Origin: Qipengyuania sp.
GTDB taxonomy: Bacteria > Pseudomonadota > Alphaproteobacteria > Sphingomonadales > Sphingomonadaceae
NCBI GenBank assembly: GCA_019745075.1
Contig: JAIETR010000025.1
Span: 1-47,036 of the forward strand
Length of the DNA stretch: 47,036 nucleotides
Direction: 5' to 3'
Position 1 is the stretch's first letter; each line of letters begins with the position of its first letter. This document shows positions 8,898 to 16,849 of the stretch, piece by piece. The translations under genes were made by a program, and so were the position numbers. The notes under the pieces were generated by a model that was not told where the DNA came from, ran no database searches, and saw only the letters and a list, made by a program, of their open reading frames with translations.

Positions 8898-9287
8898 CTA
8901 GCGGATGACCTCGATGGCGACACCCAGGTCCAAGCCGCCCCACGCACGATCTGCCGTGACGACCGTCATTCCTGTGGCCCGCGCGGTGGCGAGGCAGGCC
9001 CGATCCGCGAGTGACAAGCCCAAGGCGCGCGTCGCGCGGCGCAGATGTCCAGTTTCGAGGGCAATCGTCTCGTCGAAGGGCACGACCGGCAGATTGATGT
9101 CGCCGAGATTGTGCCTGATCGCTTCAGGGGTGACTGCACAATCGAGCTGCTTGGCCACGACTTCGGCCAGATTGACCGCGCTGATCGCGGCATGGTCGAG
9201 AATCTGCGCTACCTCCGAACCACCCCGCTCCTGGAAGAGAAAGGCGAGCAGGGCCGAAGCATCGAGCAAATATCGCCCGTCACTCAT
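8898..9287 (-). CDS. PIN-domain toxin, VapC type
   Basis: The 129-aa PIN-domain ribonuclease retains the four acidic metal ligands: Asp9 (LLDASA), Glu42 (NLAEV), Asp95 (LADRACLA) and Asp113 (TADRAW). VapC toxins cut tRNA or rRNA when freed from their antitoxin. The start overlaps the upstream antitoxin gene by 8 bases, the usual translational coupling of such pairs. The cognate RNA target cannot be read from sequence. Confidence 0.9.
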   Translation of the reverse strand: MSDGRYLLDASALLAFLFQERGGSEVAQILDHAAISAVNLAEVVAKQLDCAVTPEAIRHNLGDINLPVVPFDETIALETGHLRRATRALGLSLADRACLATARATGMTVVTADRAWGGLDLGVAIEVIR

Positions 9288-9534
9288 CCTCGGCCGCCGC
9301 CTCGCGTCGGCGATCGGCGATCAACTCATCGACCACGCTGCGCCCCTCGACGATAAAGGGCCGCATTCTTTCTTGAATGCGTCGTATCGCGGCGGACACC
9401 GGACGCAGGTGAACCTCGCCGTCGACAACTTCGATCAGGACCGTGTCACCGTCAGACAGCGCCAGTTGGCGCCGAACATCGGCGGGAAGCTGGATGCGAC
9501 CGCCACTGACGATCTTGCCGCGTTGAATATTCAT
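9280..9534 (-). CDS. AbrB/MazE/SpoVT-type antitoxin, VapB-like
   Basis: The 84-aa protein has an N-terminal swapped-hairpin AbrB DNA-binding domain (residues 1-48; GGRIQLPADVRRQL and GDTVLIEV are typical). A charged C-terminal tail would wrap the toxin. Antitoxins of this type neutralise the PIN toxin and autorepress the operon. It is the first gene of the pair and sits 62 bases downstream of pgsA on the same strand. The short gap is AT-richer than its surroundings and may hold its own promoter and operator. Confidence 0.88.
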   Translation of the reverse strand: MNIQRGKIVSGGRIQLPADVRRQLALSDGDTVLIEVVDGEVHLRPVSAAIRRIQERMRPFIVEGRSVVDELIADRRREAAAEDE

Positions 9535-9596
9535 TGGATAGACCTACCAGACCTGTATCATCTCCACAACACTACAGAAGGGCGCAATGATGTAGC

Positions 9597-10205
9597 TCAA
9601 TCCATGTGCTTCAACCCCACGCGGATGTAATCCCACCCGGTCACGCAGGTCAGGACCGCCGCGGCCCACAGGCTGGTGAGGCCGACGAGGTGGATCCAGT
9701 TGCTCGCCAGCGTGCCGCAATATTCCAGCGTCGAGGTGCACGGCGGGCCATTGACCGCGCCGCCCAGGATGAGGGCGCCGAGGCTGGTGAGCTGGAAAGC
9801 GGTCTTCCATTTGGCGAGCTTGGACACCGGCATCGAAACCTGAAGCCCGCCGAGGAATTCGCGCAGGCCCGAGACCGCGATCTCGCGGATCAGGATCACC
9901 AGGCCGGCGATGACATGCGCGTCGCCCACATAGGGCCCGCGCAGATAGCCCTGCGCGGTCAGGATCAGGATCACCGCGGCGACCATGATCTTGTCCGCGA
10001 TCGGATCGAGAAACTGGCCGAGCTTGCTTACCGTGCCCTGCGCGCGCGCCAGATAGCCGTCGAGATAATCGGTGAAGCCGATCAGGCAGTAGAGCACGAA
10101 GGCGACGCCGTAGCCGAGGTTCCATTCCGGCCACCACAGCAGGAAGCCCAGGAACGGCACCGCGAGGATGCGCGACAGGGTGAGGAGGTTGGGAAGGCTC
10201 GGCAT
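9597..10205 (-). CDS. pgsA: CDP-diacylglycerol-glycerol-3-phosphate 3-phosphatidyltransferase
   Basis: PgsA makes phosphatidylglycerophosphate from CDP-diacylglycerol and glycerol-3-phosphate. The 202-aa membrane protein has the full CDP-alcohol phosphotransferase motif: Asp49-Gly50, Ala53-Arg54, Gly63, Asp67 and Asp71 in the DGYLAR to DPIADK segment. Several hydrophobic helices follow. The short polytopic form and N-terminal PNLLTLSRI fit PgsA rather than PssA. It is divergent from the LplT-like carrier at 10313. Confidence 0.93.
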   Translation of the reverse strand: MPSLPNLLTLSRILAVPFLGFLLWWPEWNLGYGVAFVLYCLIGFTDYLDGYLARAQGTVSKLGQFLDPIADKIMVAAVILILTAQGYLRGPYVGDAHVIAGLVILIREIAVSGLREFLGGLQVSMPVSKLAKWKTAFQLTSLGALILGGAVNGPPCTSTLEYCGTLASNWIHLVGLTSLWAAAVLTCVTGWDYIRVGLKHMD

Positions 10206-10312
10206 GGTGTCTCGCCTAATCCCTCATGGGGACGGTGAAAAGCCTCGCGCTTGCCCGCCCCGGTCACGATGCTAGGACGGTCCACCGCAGGGCGACACGA
10301 GCATTCATTCGC

Positions 10313-11695
10313 ATGACCACCTCGACCAGGCTCCTGCACCGGCGGCGGTTTCTGCCGCTATTCGCCACCCAGCTCCTCAACGCCTTCAACGACAATCTCT
10401 ACAAGACCGCGATGGTGCTGTTCGTGGTCTACAGCGTCTACAACGACGAGGCGCAGGAGGCGCGGTTCAGCGCGATCGCCTCGGGCGTGTTCATCGCGCC
10501 GTTCTTCCTGCTCTCGGCGATGGCCGGCCAGCTCGCCGACATGCGCGACAAGGCGCGGATCGTCCGCCTGGTCAAGCTGGCGGAGATTTTCATCATGCTG
10601 GTCGGCGCGGCGGGCCTGCTGATCGCCTGGCAGGACATCGAATGCGCGAATGCCGCCGGGCGCTGTTTGGCCGGCCCCCCCGGCCCGGCACTGGCCGGTC
10701 TCGCCATCCCGCTGCTGCTCGCCGCGCTGTTGGCGATGGGCGTCCATTCGACCTTCTTCGGGCCGATCAAATACGCGATCCTGCCGCAGCACCTCCCGCG
10801 CGAGGAAGTGCTCTCGGGCACCGGTCTGGTGGAGGCGGGAACCTATGTCGCGATCCTGTTCGGCACGATCCTCGCCGGCTGGATCCCGGTCGAGGTGGCC
10901 GCCGCGGGCATCGTGGTCACCGCGCTGGTCGGTTACGCCAGCGCGCAGTTCGTCCCCCCCGCCCCGCCGCAGGGTCATGTCGATCCGATCGACTGGAACC
11001 CGTTCACCAGCTCGGCGCGGCTGATCCGCGCCACCATGGGCAATGCGCAGGTCTATTACGCGATTCTGGCGATCAGCTTCTTCTGGACCATCGGCGCGGT
11101 GCTGTTCATCCAGTTCCCGCCGCTGGCGAAGAACACGCTGATGGCCAGCAAGGAAGTGGCCAGCCTGTTCCTGGTGATCTTCTCGATCGGGGTGGCGATC
11201 GGTTCGGTGGCGATCAACCGGCTGCTCAAGGGAGAAGTCTCGGCGCGTCACGCCCCGGCGTCGGTGATCGTCATGGGCCTGTTCGTGATCGGATTCTACC
11301 TGATCGCGCGCGTTTGGAACCCCGGTGCGGGCGCCGAACTGCTCGACGTGCCCTCCTTCATCGCCCATCCGGGCGCGCCGTTGCTGATGCTGATGCTGCT
11401 CGGGATCGCGATCGCGGGCGGCATGTTCGTGGTCCCGCTCTACGCTTTCCTCACCACCAAGGTCGCGCCCGACCAGGCCGCGCGGACCATCGCGGCGAAC
11501 AATATCGTCAATTCGGGGGCGATGGTGCTGGGCTCGCTGCTCGCGGTGGGGCTGACGGCGGCGGGGGTGCCGATTGCCGAGCACCTCCTGCTGACCGCGG
11601 CGATGTGCCTGTTCTCGGCCTGGCTTGCCAAACGGCTGCACGCGGTCGAGGATCAGCCGGTGCCGGCCGATCTGCTCGACGAGCATGACGATTAG
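10313..11695 (+). CDS. MFS transporter, lysophospholipid transporter (LplT)-like
   Basis: This 460-aa major facilitator protein is read from the ATG at 10313 (MTTSTRLL); an in-frame start at 10226 would add 29 polar residues and lie in the divergent promoter region. About 12 hydrophobic helices are visible. The N-terminus (LFATQLLNAFNDNLYKTAMV) and the LADMRDKARIVR loop resemble LplT, which flips lyso-phospholipids inward for re-acylation. In many proteobacteria this module is fused to or beside acyltransferase Aas; neither PlsC nor ligase domains follow here. The pgsA neighbour supports a phospholipid role, but the substrate is inferred. Its TAG stop overlaps the stop of the converging small gene. 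Confidence 0.8.
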   Translation: MTTSTRLLHRRRFLPLFATQLLNAFNDNLYKTAMVLFVVYSVYNDEAQEARFSAIASGVFIAPFFLLSAMAGQLADMRDKARIVRLVKLAEIFIMLVGAAGLLIAWQDIECANAAGRCLAGPPGPALAGLAIPLLLAALLAMGVHSTFFGPIKYAILPQHLPREEVLSGTGLVEAGTYVAILFGTILAGWIPVEVAAAGIVVTALVGYASAQFVPPAPPQGHVDPIDWNPFTSSARLIRATMGNAQVYYAILAISFFWTIGAVLFIQFPPLAKNTLMASKEVASLFLVIFSIGVAIGSVAINRLLKGEVSARHAPASVIVMGLFVIGFYLIARVWNPGAGAELLDVPSFIAHPGAPLLMLMLLGIAIAGGMFVVPLYAFLTTKVAPDQAARTIAANNIVNSGAMVLGSLLAVGLTAAGVPIAEHLLLTAAMCLFSAWLAKRLHAVEDQPVPADLLDEHDD

Positions 11696-11883
11696 AAAAT
11701 AAAGGCGAGCACCGCGGCGAAGCTGGCGAAATAGACGGTGGCGAAGCCGCGCACGTCGCTGGCGGTCAGACGCCAGTCGATGGTCCGCGGCGGGCCGGCG
11801 GGGATGCGGCGGACATGGCTTGGCAACTGCGCGCGGAACGGGTGCCGGGCGCTTTCGTCGGTCAGGACCAGGGCTCTTCTCAT
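11692..11883 (-). CDS. Small membrane protein (63 aa), function unknown
   Basis: An ATG at 11881-11883 is preceded by a near-perfect AGGAGGA ribosome-binding site at 9-10 bases, which is the main argument that this is real. The product has a basic soluble N-terminal part of about 40 residues (RRIPAGPPRTIDWRLTASD) and one C-terminal hydrophobic helix (about 46-63) ending at the stop, as in tail-anchored proteins. Its stop codon interlocks with the MFS stop (11692-11694 against 11693-11695). No family recognised. Confidence 0.6.
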   Translation of the reverse strand: MRRALVLTDESARHPFRAQLPSHVRRIPAGPPRTIDWRLTASDVRGFATVYFASFAAVLAFIF

Positions 11884-11988
11884 GGTTCGGCTTCCTCCTG
11901 CGACGGGCCGGCGCGGATGCGGCCCGATCGACGGCGTAACGCTTCGCCGAGCGATCGGCCCCCGCGGATTTCGGAGTGCCTCGTAACG

Positions 11989-12005
11989 GAACATTAACCA
12001 TGTTC
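11989..12005. promoter_or_regulatory. Candidate operator palindrome GAACAT-N5-ATGTTC
   Basis: A perfect 6-5-6 inverted repeat lies in the 190-base intergenic region between the small tail-anchored protein gene (-) and the ThDP enzyme gene (+). It is 68 bases upstream of the latter's start, a plausible place for a repressor site. No regulator gene is adjacent, and a single copy is weak evidence. Confidence 0.3.
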
Positions 12006-12073
12006 GTTTGCGATTCGGTAAGATTCGGCCGGCCCGATTGCGTTGCGAAAGCGGCGCCGCTACCCGCCCGGGC

Positions 12074-13756
12074 ATGAACGCCATCCGCCCTTCCCGCCCC
12101 ACGCCCGGCGCCGCGCGCCTGCTGGTCGATTGCCTGATCGAACAGGGCTGCGACCGCATCTTCACCGTGCCGGGGGAAAGCTTCCTGCCGGTGCTCGACG
12201 CGCTGCACGATCGGACGGCGATCGATGTCGTGACCTGCCGGCAGGAAGGCGGCGCGGCGTTCATGGCCTGTGCCGACGGCAGCATGACCGGGCGTCCCGG
12301 CATCTGTTTCGTCACGCGCGGACCGGGCGCGACCAACGCCAGCATCGGGGTCCATGTCGCGTTTCAGGATTCGCAGCCGATGATCCTGTTCGTGGGCGAT
12401 GTCGATCGTGGAATGCGTGACCGGGAAGGTTTTCAAGAACTCGATTTCGCGACGTTTTTTGGGCCGACCGCGAAATGGGCCGCGCGCATCGACAGCGCCG
12501 CGCGCATTCCCGAATACATCGCCCGCGCCTATGCCACCGCGATCTCGGGCCGCCCCGGCCCCGTGGTCCTGGCGCTCCCCGAGGACATGCTGAGCGACGA
12601 CGTGCCCGCCGGCCTCGCTCCCCGCCGCTTCGTCACCCGCCCGGCGCAGGCGCCCTGCCCCGACGCGATGCAAGCCATGTTCGCCATGATCGGCGACGCC
12701 GCCGCGCCGCTCGCGATCATTGGCGGCGCGGGCTGGAACGCCAAGGCGCGCGCGCATTTCCAGCTCTTCGCCGAACGGCTCGGCCTGCCCGTCGCCACCG
12801 CCTTCCGCCGCCAGGACGCAATCGGCCCGGCGAGCCGTGTCTATGCGGGCAATCTGGGTTACGGCCCCAATCCCAAGCTGGTCGAGCGCGTGAAGGCGGC
12901 GGATCTGATCATTGCCGTCGGCGCGCGACTGGGCGAGGCCACGACCGACGGCTACGCGATCCCCCCGCTGACCGATCCGGCGCGCGCGCTCATTCACATC
13001 CACCCCGATCCCGAGGAACTCAACCGGGTCTATCCGGCGGAGCTGGCGATCTGCGCCAGCATGGACGAATTCGCCGAAAGCGCGGCGCTGTGGGACGAAG
13101 GCGAGGCCATCCCCTTCGACGCGGGCGGCGAGGCGCACGCCGAATGGGACAGTTGGGCGACTCCCACGCCCAACGGACACGCGCTCGATCTCGGCCAATG
13201 CGTCGCCTTCATGCGCGACACGATCCCGGCGGACAGCATCCTGTGCAACGGCGCGGGCAATTTTTCGGGCTGGTGGCACCGCTATTGGCGCTACGCCGGC
13301 TATCCGAGCCAGCTCGCCCCCACGGCGGGCGCGATGGGATATGGCGTTCCCGCGGCCGTGGCCGCGGCGCGCCGCTTTCCCGACCGGACGGTGGTCGCGC
13401 TGGCGGGCGACGGCGATTTCCTGATGAACGGCCAGGAACTCGCCACCGCCGTCCAGCACGGCTGCGACATGATGGTGATCGTGGTCGACAACAGTGCATA
13501 CGGCACCATCCGCATGCATCAGGAGCGCGAGTTTCCCGGCCGTATCAGCGCGACCTCGCTCGCCAATCCCGATTTCGCCGCGCTGGGCGCGGCCTATGGG
13601 GCTTGGTCCGCGCGGGTCGAGACGACCGCCGGGTTCCAGGACGCCTTGACCGAAGCCAAGGGCCGCGGCGGAGTGCGTCTGCTCCACTGCGTGATCGACG
13701 TCGAGCAGCTCGCCGCCAGCGGCGCCACCATCTCGGGCCTGCGCGCGCCAGGCTGA
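12074..13756 (+). CDS. Thiamine-diphosphate enzyme, acetolactate-synthase-like large subunit
   Basis: The 560-aa product from the ATG at 12074 has the three-domain ThDP fold: a PYR domain with the activating glutamate Glu58 (RQEGGAAF), a central FAD/nucleotide-type domain (about 190-330), and a PP domain with the cofactor motif GDGDFLMN (445-452) running to DNSAYG. This is the acetohydroxyacid synthase/pyruvate oxidase/benzoylformate decarboxylase superfamily. No ilvN regulatory subunit or ilvC lies nearby, so it is probably not the housekeeping branched-chain enzyme. Its substrate cannot be read from the sequence. It converges on the EVE-domain gene with a 30-base gap. Confidence 0.82.
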   Translation: MNAIRPSRPTPGAARLLVDCLIEQGCDRIFTVPGESFLPVLDALHDRTAIDVVTCRQEGGAAFMACADGSMTGRPGICFVTRGPGATNASIGVHVAFQDSQPMILFVGDVDRGMRDREGFQELDFATFFGPTAKWAARIDSAARIPEYIARAYATAISGRPGPVVLALPEDMLSDDVPAGLAPRRFVTRPAQAPCPDAMQAMFAMIGDAAAPLAIIGGAGWNAKARAHFQLFAERLGLPVATAFRRQDAIGPASRVYAGNLGYGPNPKLVERVKAADLIIAVGARLGEATTDGYAIPPLTDPARALIHIHPDPEELNRVYPAELAICASMDEFAESAALWDEGEAIPFDAGGEAHAEWDSWATPTPNGHALDLGQCVAFMRDTIPADSILCNGAGNFSGWWHRYWRYAGYPSQLAPTAGAMGYGVPAAVAAARRFPDRTVVALAGDGDFLMNGQELATAVQHGCDMMVIVVDNSAYGTIRMHQEREFPGRISATSLANPDFAALGAAYGAWSARVETTAGFQDALTEAKGRGGVRLLHCVIDVEQLAASGATISGLRAPG

Positions 13757-13786
13757 CGATGCCTCGGTCGCCGCAGGTTCCGGGCT

Positions 13787-14194
13787 TCAGCCTTCGGCCA
13801 TCTCGAGCAGGACCTTCCATTCGGCCTCGGTCAGCTCGCACACCGACAATCGCGACTGGCGGACGATTTCGGACTGGGCGAGGCGCGGTTCGGCCTTGAT
13901 CGCCGCCAGCGTGACCGGGCGCGCCAGTTTCCGCTCGGGTTTCACCTTCACCGCCGCCCATTTTCCTGTGGAATCGGTCGGATCGGACAGTCCGCCCTGG
14001 CTGATCGTCACGATGCCGACGATCTCCTTGCCGATGTTGGAATGATAGAAGAACGCCTGGTCGCCCGCTTGCATCGCGGCGAGGTTGTTGCGGGCGCGAT
14101 AGTTGCGAACCCCGTCCCACACGCCCTCGCCATCGCGCACCAGATCGTCCCAGCCATAGACGTCGGGCTCGGACTTCATCAGCCAGTATCGCAT
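13787..14194 (-). CDS. EVE domain protein (THYN1-like)
   Basis: The 135-aa protein is a single EVE domain: it starts MRYWLMKSEPDVYGWDDL, then GVRNYRARNNL, GDQAFFYHSN and EIVGIV, the conserved core of the PUA-like EVE fold. EVE domains bind modified bases in DNA or RNA, and some are fused to modification-dependent nucleases; stand-alone versions like this are common in proteobacteria and of unclear role. The divergent neighbour is the GGDEF-EAL gene, with 104 bases between starts. Confidence 0.92.
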   Translation of the reverse strand: MRYWLMKSEPDVYGWDDLVRDGEGVWDGVRNYRARNNLAAMQAGDQAFFYHSNIGKEIVGIVTISQGGLSDPTDSTGKWAAVKVKPERKLARPVTLAAIKAEPRLAQSEIVRQSRLSVCELTEAEWKVLLEMAEG

Positions 14195-14298
14195 GCCATG
14201 CCTTCGCCGCTGCCGGGACGCTGTCCGACCACCGTCCGCAGCTCCTGGGTTAACCCCTTCTTAGACCCCGATGCCTTAGGGAGGGGGCAACAGCAAGC

Positions 14299-15993
14299 AT
14301 GAGGACGGCGTTGTCCGCAGACCCTGAAACCTTCCCCCGGGCCCTTCGCTCGCGGTTCTTCCCGGACAGTTTCCAGCCGTTCGACGTGGTGACTCTGGGG
14401 ATCGCGGCGGCGGCGATCCTGCTGTTCCTGGCGACCGGTGGCACGGTGCTGCCCGATCTCGTGCGGTTCTGGCGCGGCCTGGGCAGCAAGCCCGATGCCA
14501 TCCTCGCCAATGCCCTGATCCTCAACATCGCCGTGATCCTGTTCGGCTGGAGCCGCTACAAGACGCTGTCGCGCGAGCTGCTCGATCGGCGCAGGTCCGA
14601 GGAAGAGGCCCTGCGACTGGCCGACACCGACCCGCTGACCGGCGCCCGCAACCGCCGCAGCTTCCTGCCGGCGGTGAACGACCTGGCCCGTTACGCCAGC
14701 GGCGCCGGTCGCGAGATCGCGGTCGGCCTCATCGACCTCGACCACTTCAAGAACATCAACGATTATCACGGGCATAAGCTGGGCGACGTTGTGCTGCTCG
14801 AAACCGCGGCACGCTTCGGCGAAATCCTGCCCGAGAACGCGCTTCTGGCGCGTCTCGGCGGCGACGAGTTCGCCTTCGCGCTGACCTATGCGCGCGAGGA
14901 CCACGCCCGCATCGAGACCATGCTCGACCGCCTCGTCGCGAGCGCGGCGAAACCCATCGAGATCGAAGACGCCTCGTTGGAGATCAGCGCCTCGATTGGC
15001 GTTACCAGCAGCCGCGACGCCGAATGGCCCGAAGGCCAGGACGGCAGCGGCGAAGCTCTCATGAACCGCGCCGACATCGCGATGTACCAGGCCAAGAAGC
15101 AGGGCCGCAACCGCCTGCAATGGTTCGAACCGGCGATGGAATACGAGCAGCGCTTCCGCGGCGAGCTCGAAGCCGGCATTCGCCGCGGCCTCCGCGCGCA
15201 AGAGTTCGTCCCTTATTACGAGCAGCAGATCGACCTGGAGACCGGCGACCTCATCGGTTTCGAGATGCTGGCGCGCTGGCGGTCGCCCGAACTCGGTCTC
15301 GTCAGCCCCGACATCTTCATTCCGATCGTCGAGGAAATGGGGCTGATCGAGGAGCTTTCCAAACAGCTGATGGAGCAGGCGTTCGAGGACGCCAGGGCTT
15401 GGCATCCCCGGCTCACGCTGGCGGTCAACGTCTCGCCGCTTCAGCTGCGCGATCCCTGGTTCGCCCAGAAGACTCTCAAGCTGCTCGTCGCGCATGCCTT
15501 CCCGGCCTCGCGGCTCGAGATCGAGATCACCGAAAGCGCGCTGCACGAGAATCCGGGCATGGTCCGCAACACGCTGACCGGCCTGCGCAACCAGGGGGTG
15601 ATCATTACCCTCGACGATTTCGGCATGGGCTATTCCAGCCTGTCGCAGCTGCGCACGCTGCCCTTCGACCGGCTCAAGATCGACCGCAGCTTCATCCGCG
15701 ATCTCAAGCACGACGAAACCAACACCAAGCTCGTGAGCGCGATCATCTCGATGGGCGTCGGGCTCGAGCTGCCGCTGGTCGCGGAGGGGATCGAGAACGC
15801 CGCGATCCTCAAGACGCTGCGCCAGATGGGCCAGCTCAAGGGTCAGGGCTATCTCTACGGGCGGCCGGAGCCGGCCGAGCAGGTGCTCGAGCGGCTGGCG
15901 GCGCTCGACCTGCTGGCGCCCGAGACGCCGGCCGTGGACGATGTCGAGCGTCTGCGCGAACCCGCCGCCCCGCCCAGCGTGAAGGCCGGCTAA
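14299..15993 (+). CDS. GGDEF-EAL cyclic-di-GMP protein with two membrane helices
   Basis: The 564-aa protein has two N-terminal hydrophobic segments (about 30-48 and 68-84), a coiled region, a GGDEF domain with the intact motif at 187-191, and an EAL domain. The EAL signature reads GFEMLARW (Glu322). The other catalytic blocks are NVSPLQLRD, ITESALHE, TLDDFGMGYSS, LKIDRSFI, VAEGIE and QGYLYGRP. Both domains therefore look catalytically competent. The product-inhibition RxxD site expected five residues before GGDEF is absent (PENA there), so feedback inhibition of the cyclase is unlikely. A GGGAGGGGG tract 10-20 bases upstream of the ATG serves as ribosome site. Confidence 0.92.
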   Translation: MRTALSADPETFPRALRSRFFPDSFQPFDVVTLGIAAAAILLFLATGGTVLPDLVRFWRGLGSKPDAILANALILNIAVILFGWSRYKTLSRELLDRRRSEEEALRLADTDPLTGARNRRSFLPAVNDLARYASGAGREIAVGLIDLDHFKNINDYHGHKLGDVVLLETAARFGEILPENALLARLGGDEFAFALTYAREDHARIETMLDRLVASAAKPIEIEDASLEISASIGVTSSRDAEWPEGQDGSGEALMNRADIAMYQAKKQGRNRLQWFEPAMEYEQRFRGELEAGIRRGLRAQEFVPYYEQQIDLETGDLIGFEMLARWRSPELGLVSPDIFIPIVEEMGLIEELSKQLMEQAFEDARAWHPRLTLAVNVSPLQLRDPWFAQKTLKLLVAHAFPASRLEIEITESALHENPGMVRNTLTGLRNQGVIITLDDFGMGYSSLSQLRTLPFDRLKIDRSFIRDLKHDETNTKLVSAIISMGVGLELPLVAEGIENAAILKTLRQMGQLKGQGYLYGRPEPAEQVLERLAALDLLAPETPAVDDVERLREPAAPPSVKAG

Positions 15994-16033
15994 GCTGGAC
16001 GCCCGCTACGTCGCGCCCTAGGGCGCGGCGGCG

Positions 16034-16849
16034 ATGCGGATTCCCTTCGTCAAGATGCACGGCCTCGGCAACGACTTCGTCGTGCTCGATGGGCGTGAGG
16101 CGGCGCTACCCGAGATCACCGCGAGCGCGGCGCGGCGCATCGCCGACCGGCGCGAAGGCGTGGGCTGCGACCAGCTGATCGTTCTCGAACCCCCGCGAAC
16201 CCCCGGTTGCGACCTGCGGATGCGCATCTTCAACGCCGATGGCGGCGAGGTGGAATCCTGCGGCAACGCCTCTCGCGCCGTGGCGCTGCTGATCGGCCGT
16301 GCGGCGCGGGCCGAAACCGGCGGCGGCATCGTCGAGCTCAGCCCGCACGCAGGCGGCGCCAGCGTGGACATGGGCGCGCCCCGCTTCGACTGGCAGGCGA
16401 TCCCGCTCGCCTATGCGATGGATACGCTCGCGATGCCGGTCGGCTGGGACCATCTGACGGCGCCCTCGGCGGTCAATGTCGGCAATCCGCATGTCGTGTT
16501 TTTCGTCGAGGACGTCGGCGCCGTCGCCCTCGATCGGCTCGGGCCCGAGATCGAGACCGATCCGCTGTTTCCCCAGCGAGTCAACGTCAACATCGCCACG
16601 GTCGAGAGCCGCAGCCGCATTCGCGCGCGCGTGTGGGAGCGCGGCGCCGGGCTGACACGCGCCTGCGGAACGGGCGCGTGTGCAGCCGCTGTCGCGGCAA
16701 TGCGGCGCGGGCTGGTGGATCGGGAGGTGACGCTAGCGCTACCCGGCGGCGAGCTCAGGATCGCCTGGGGCGAAGACGACCACATCACCATGACGGGGCC
16801 CGCGGTGGAGAGCTTTCGGGGCGAGTTCGAGTGGGAGTCCTTCGCGTGA
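16034..16849 (+). CDS. dapF: Diaminopimelate epimerase
   Basis: DapF converts LL- to meso-diaminopimelate for lysine and peptidoglycan synthesis without a cofactor, using two cysteines. Both are present: Cys76 in ESCGNASR and Cys211 in RACGTGAC. The 271-aa length and the N-terminal MHGLGNDFV and central VNVGNPHVV blocks are typical. It heads a tightly packed operon: its TGA overlaps the GTG start of mtaB (GTGA), which overlaps ftsY, which overlaps ispZ. Confidence 0.96.
   Translation: MRIPFVKMHGLGNDFVVLDGREAALPEITASAARRIADRREGVGCDQLIVLEPPRTPGCDLRMRIFNADGGEVESCGNASRAVALLIGRAARAETGGGIVELSPHAGGASVDMGAPRFDWQAIPLAYAMDTLAMPVGWDHLTAPSAVNVGNPHVVFFVEDVGAVALDRLGPEIETDPLFPQRVNVNIATVESRSRIRARVWERGAGLTRACGTGACAAAVAAMRRGLVDREVTLALPGGELRIAWGEDDHITMTGPAVESFRGEFEWESFA

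Noticed and set aside
10358-13687. A 1109-codon open frame on the - strand
   Set aside because: It is antisense to the MFS carrier and the ThDP enzyme, its composition is Arg/His/Asp-rich nonsense typical of high-GC shadow frames, and it has no ribosome site or family motif.
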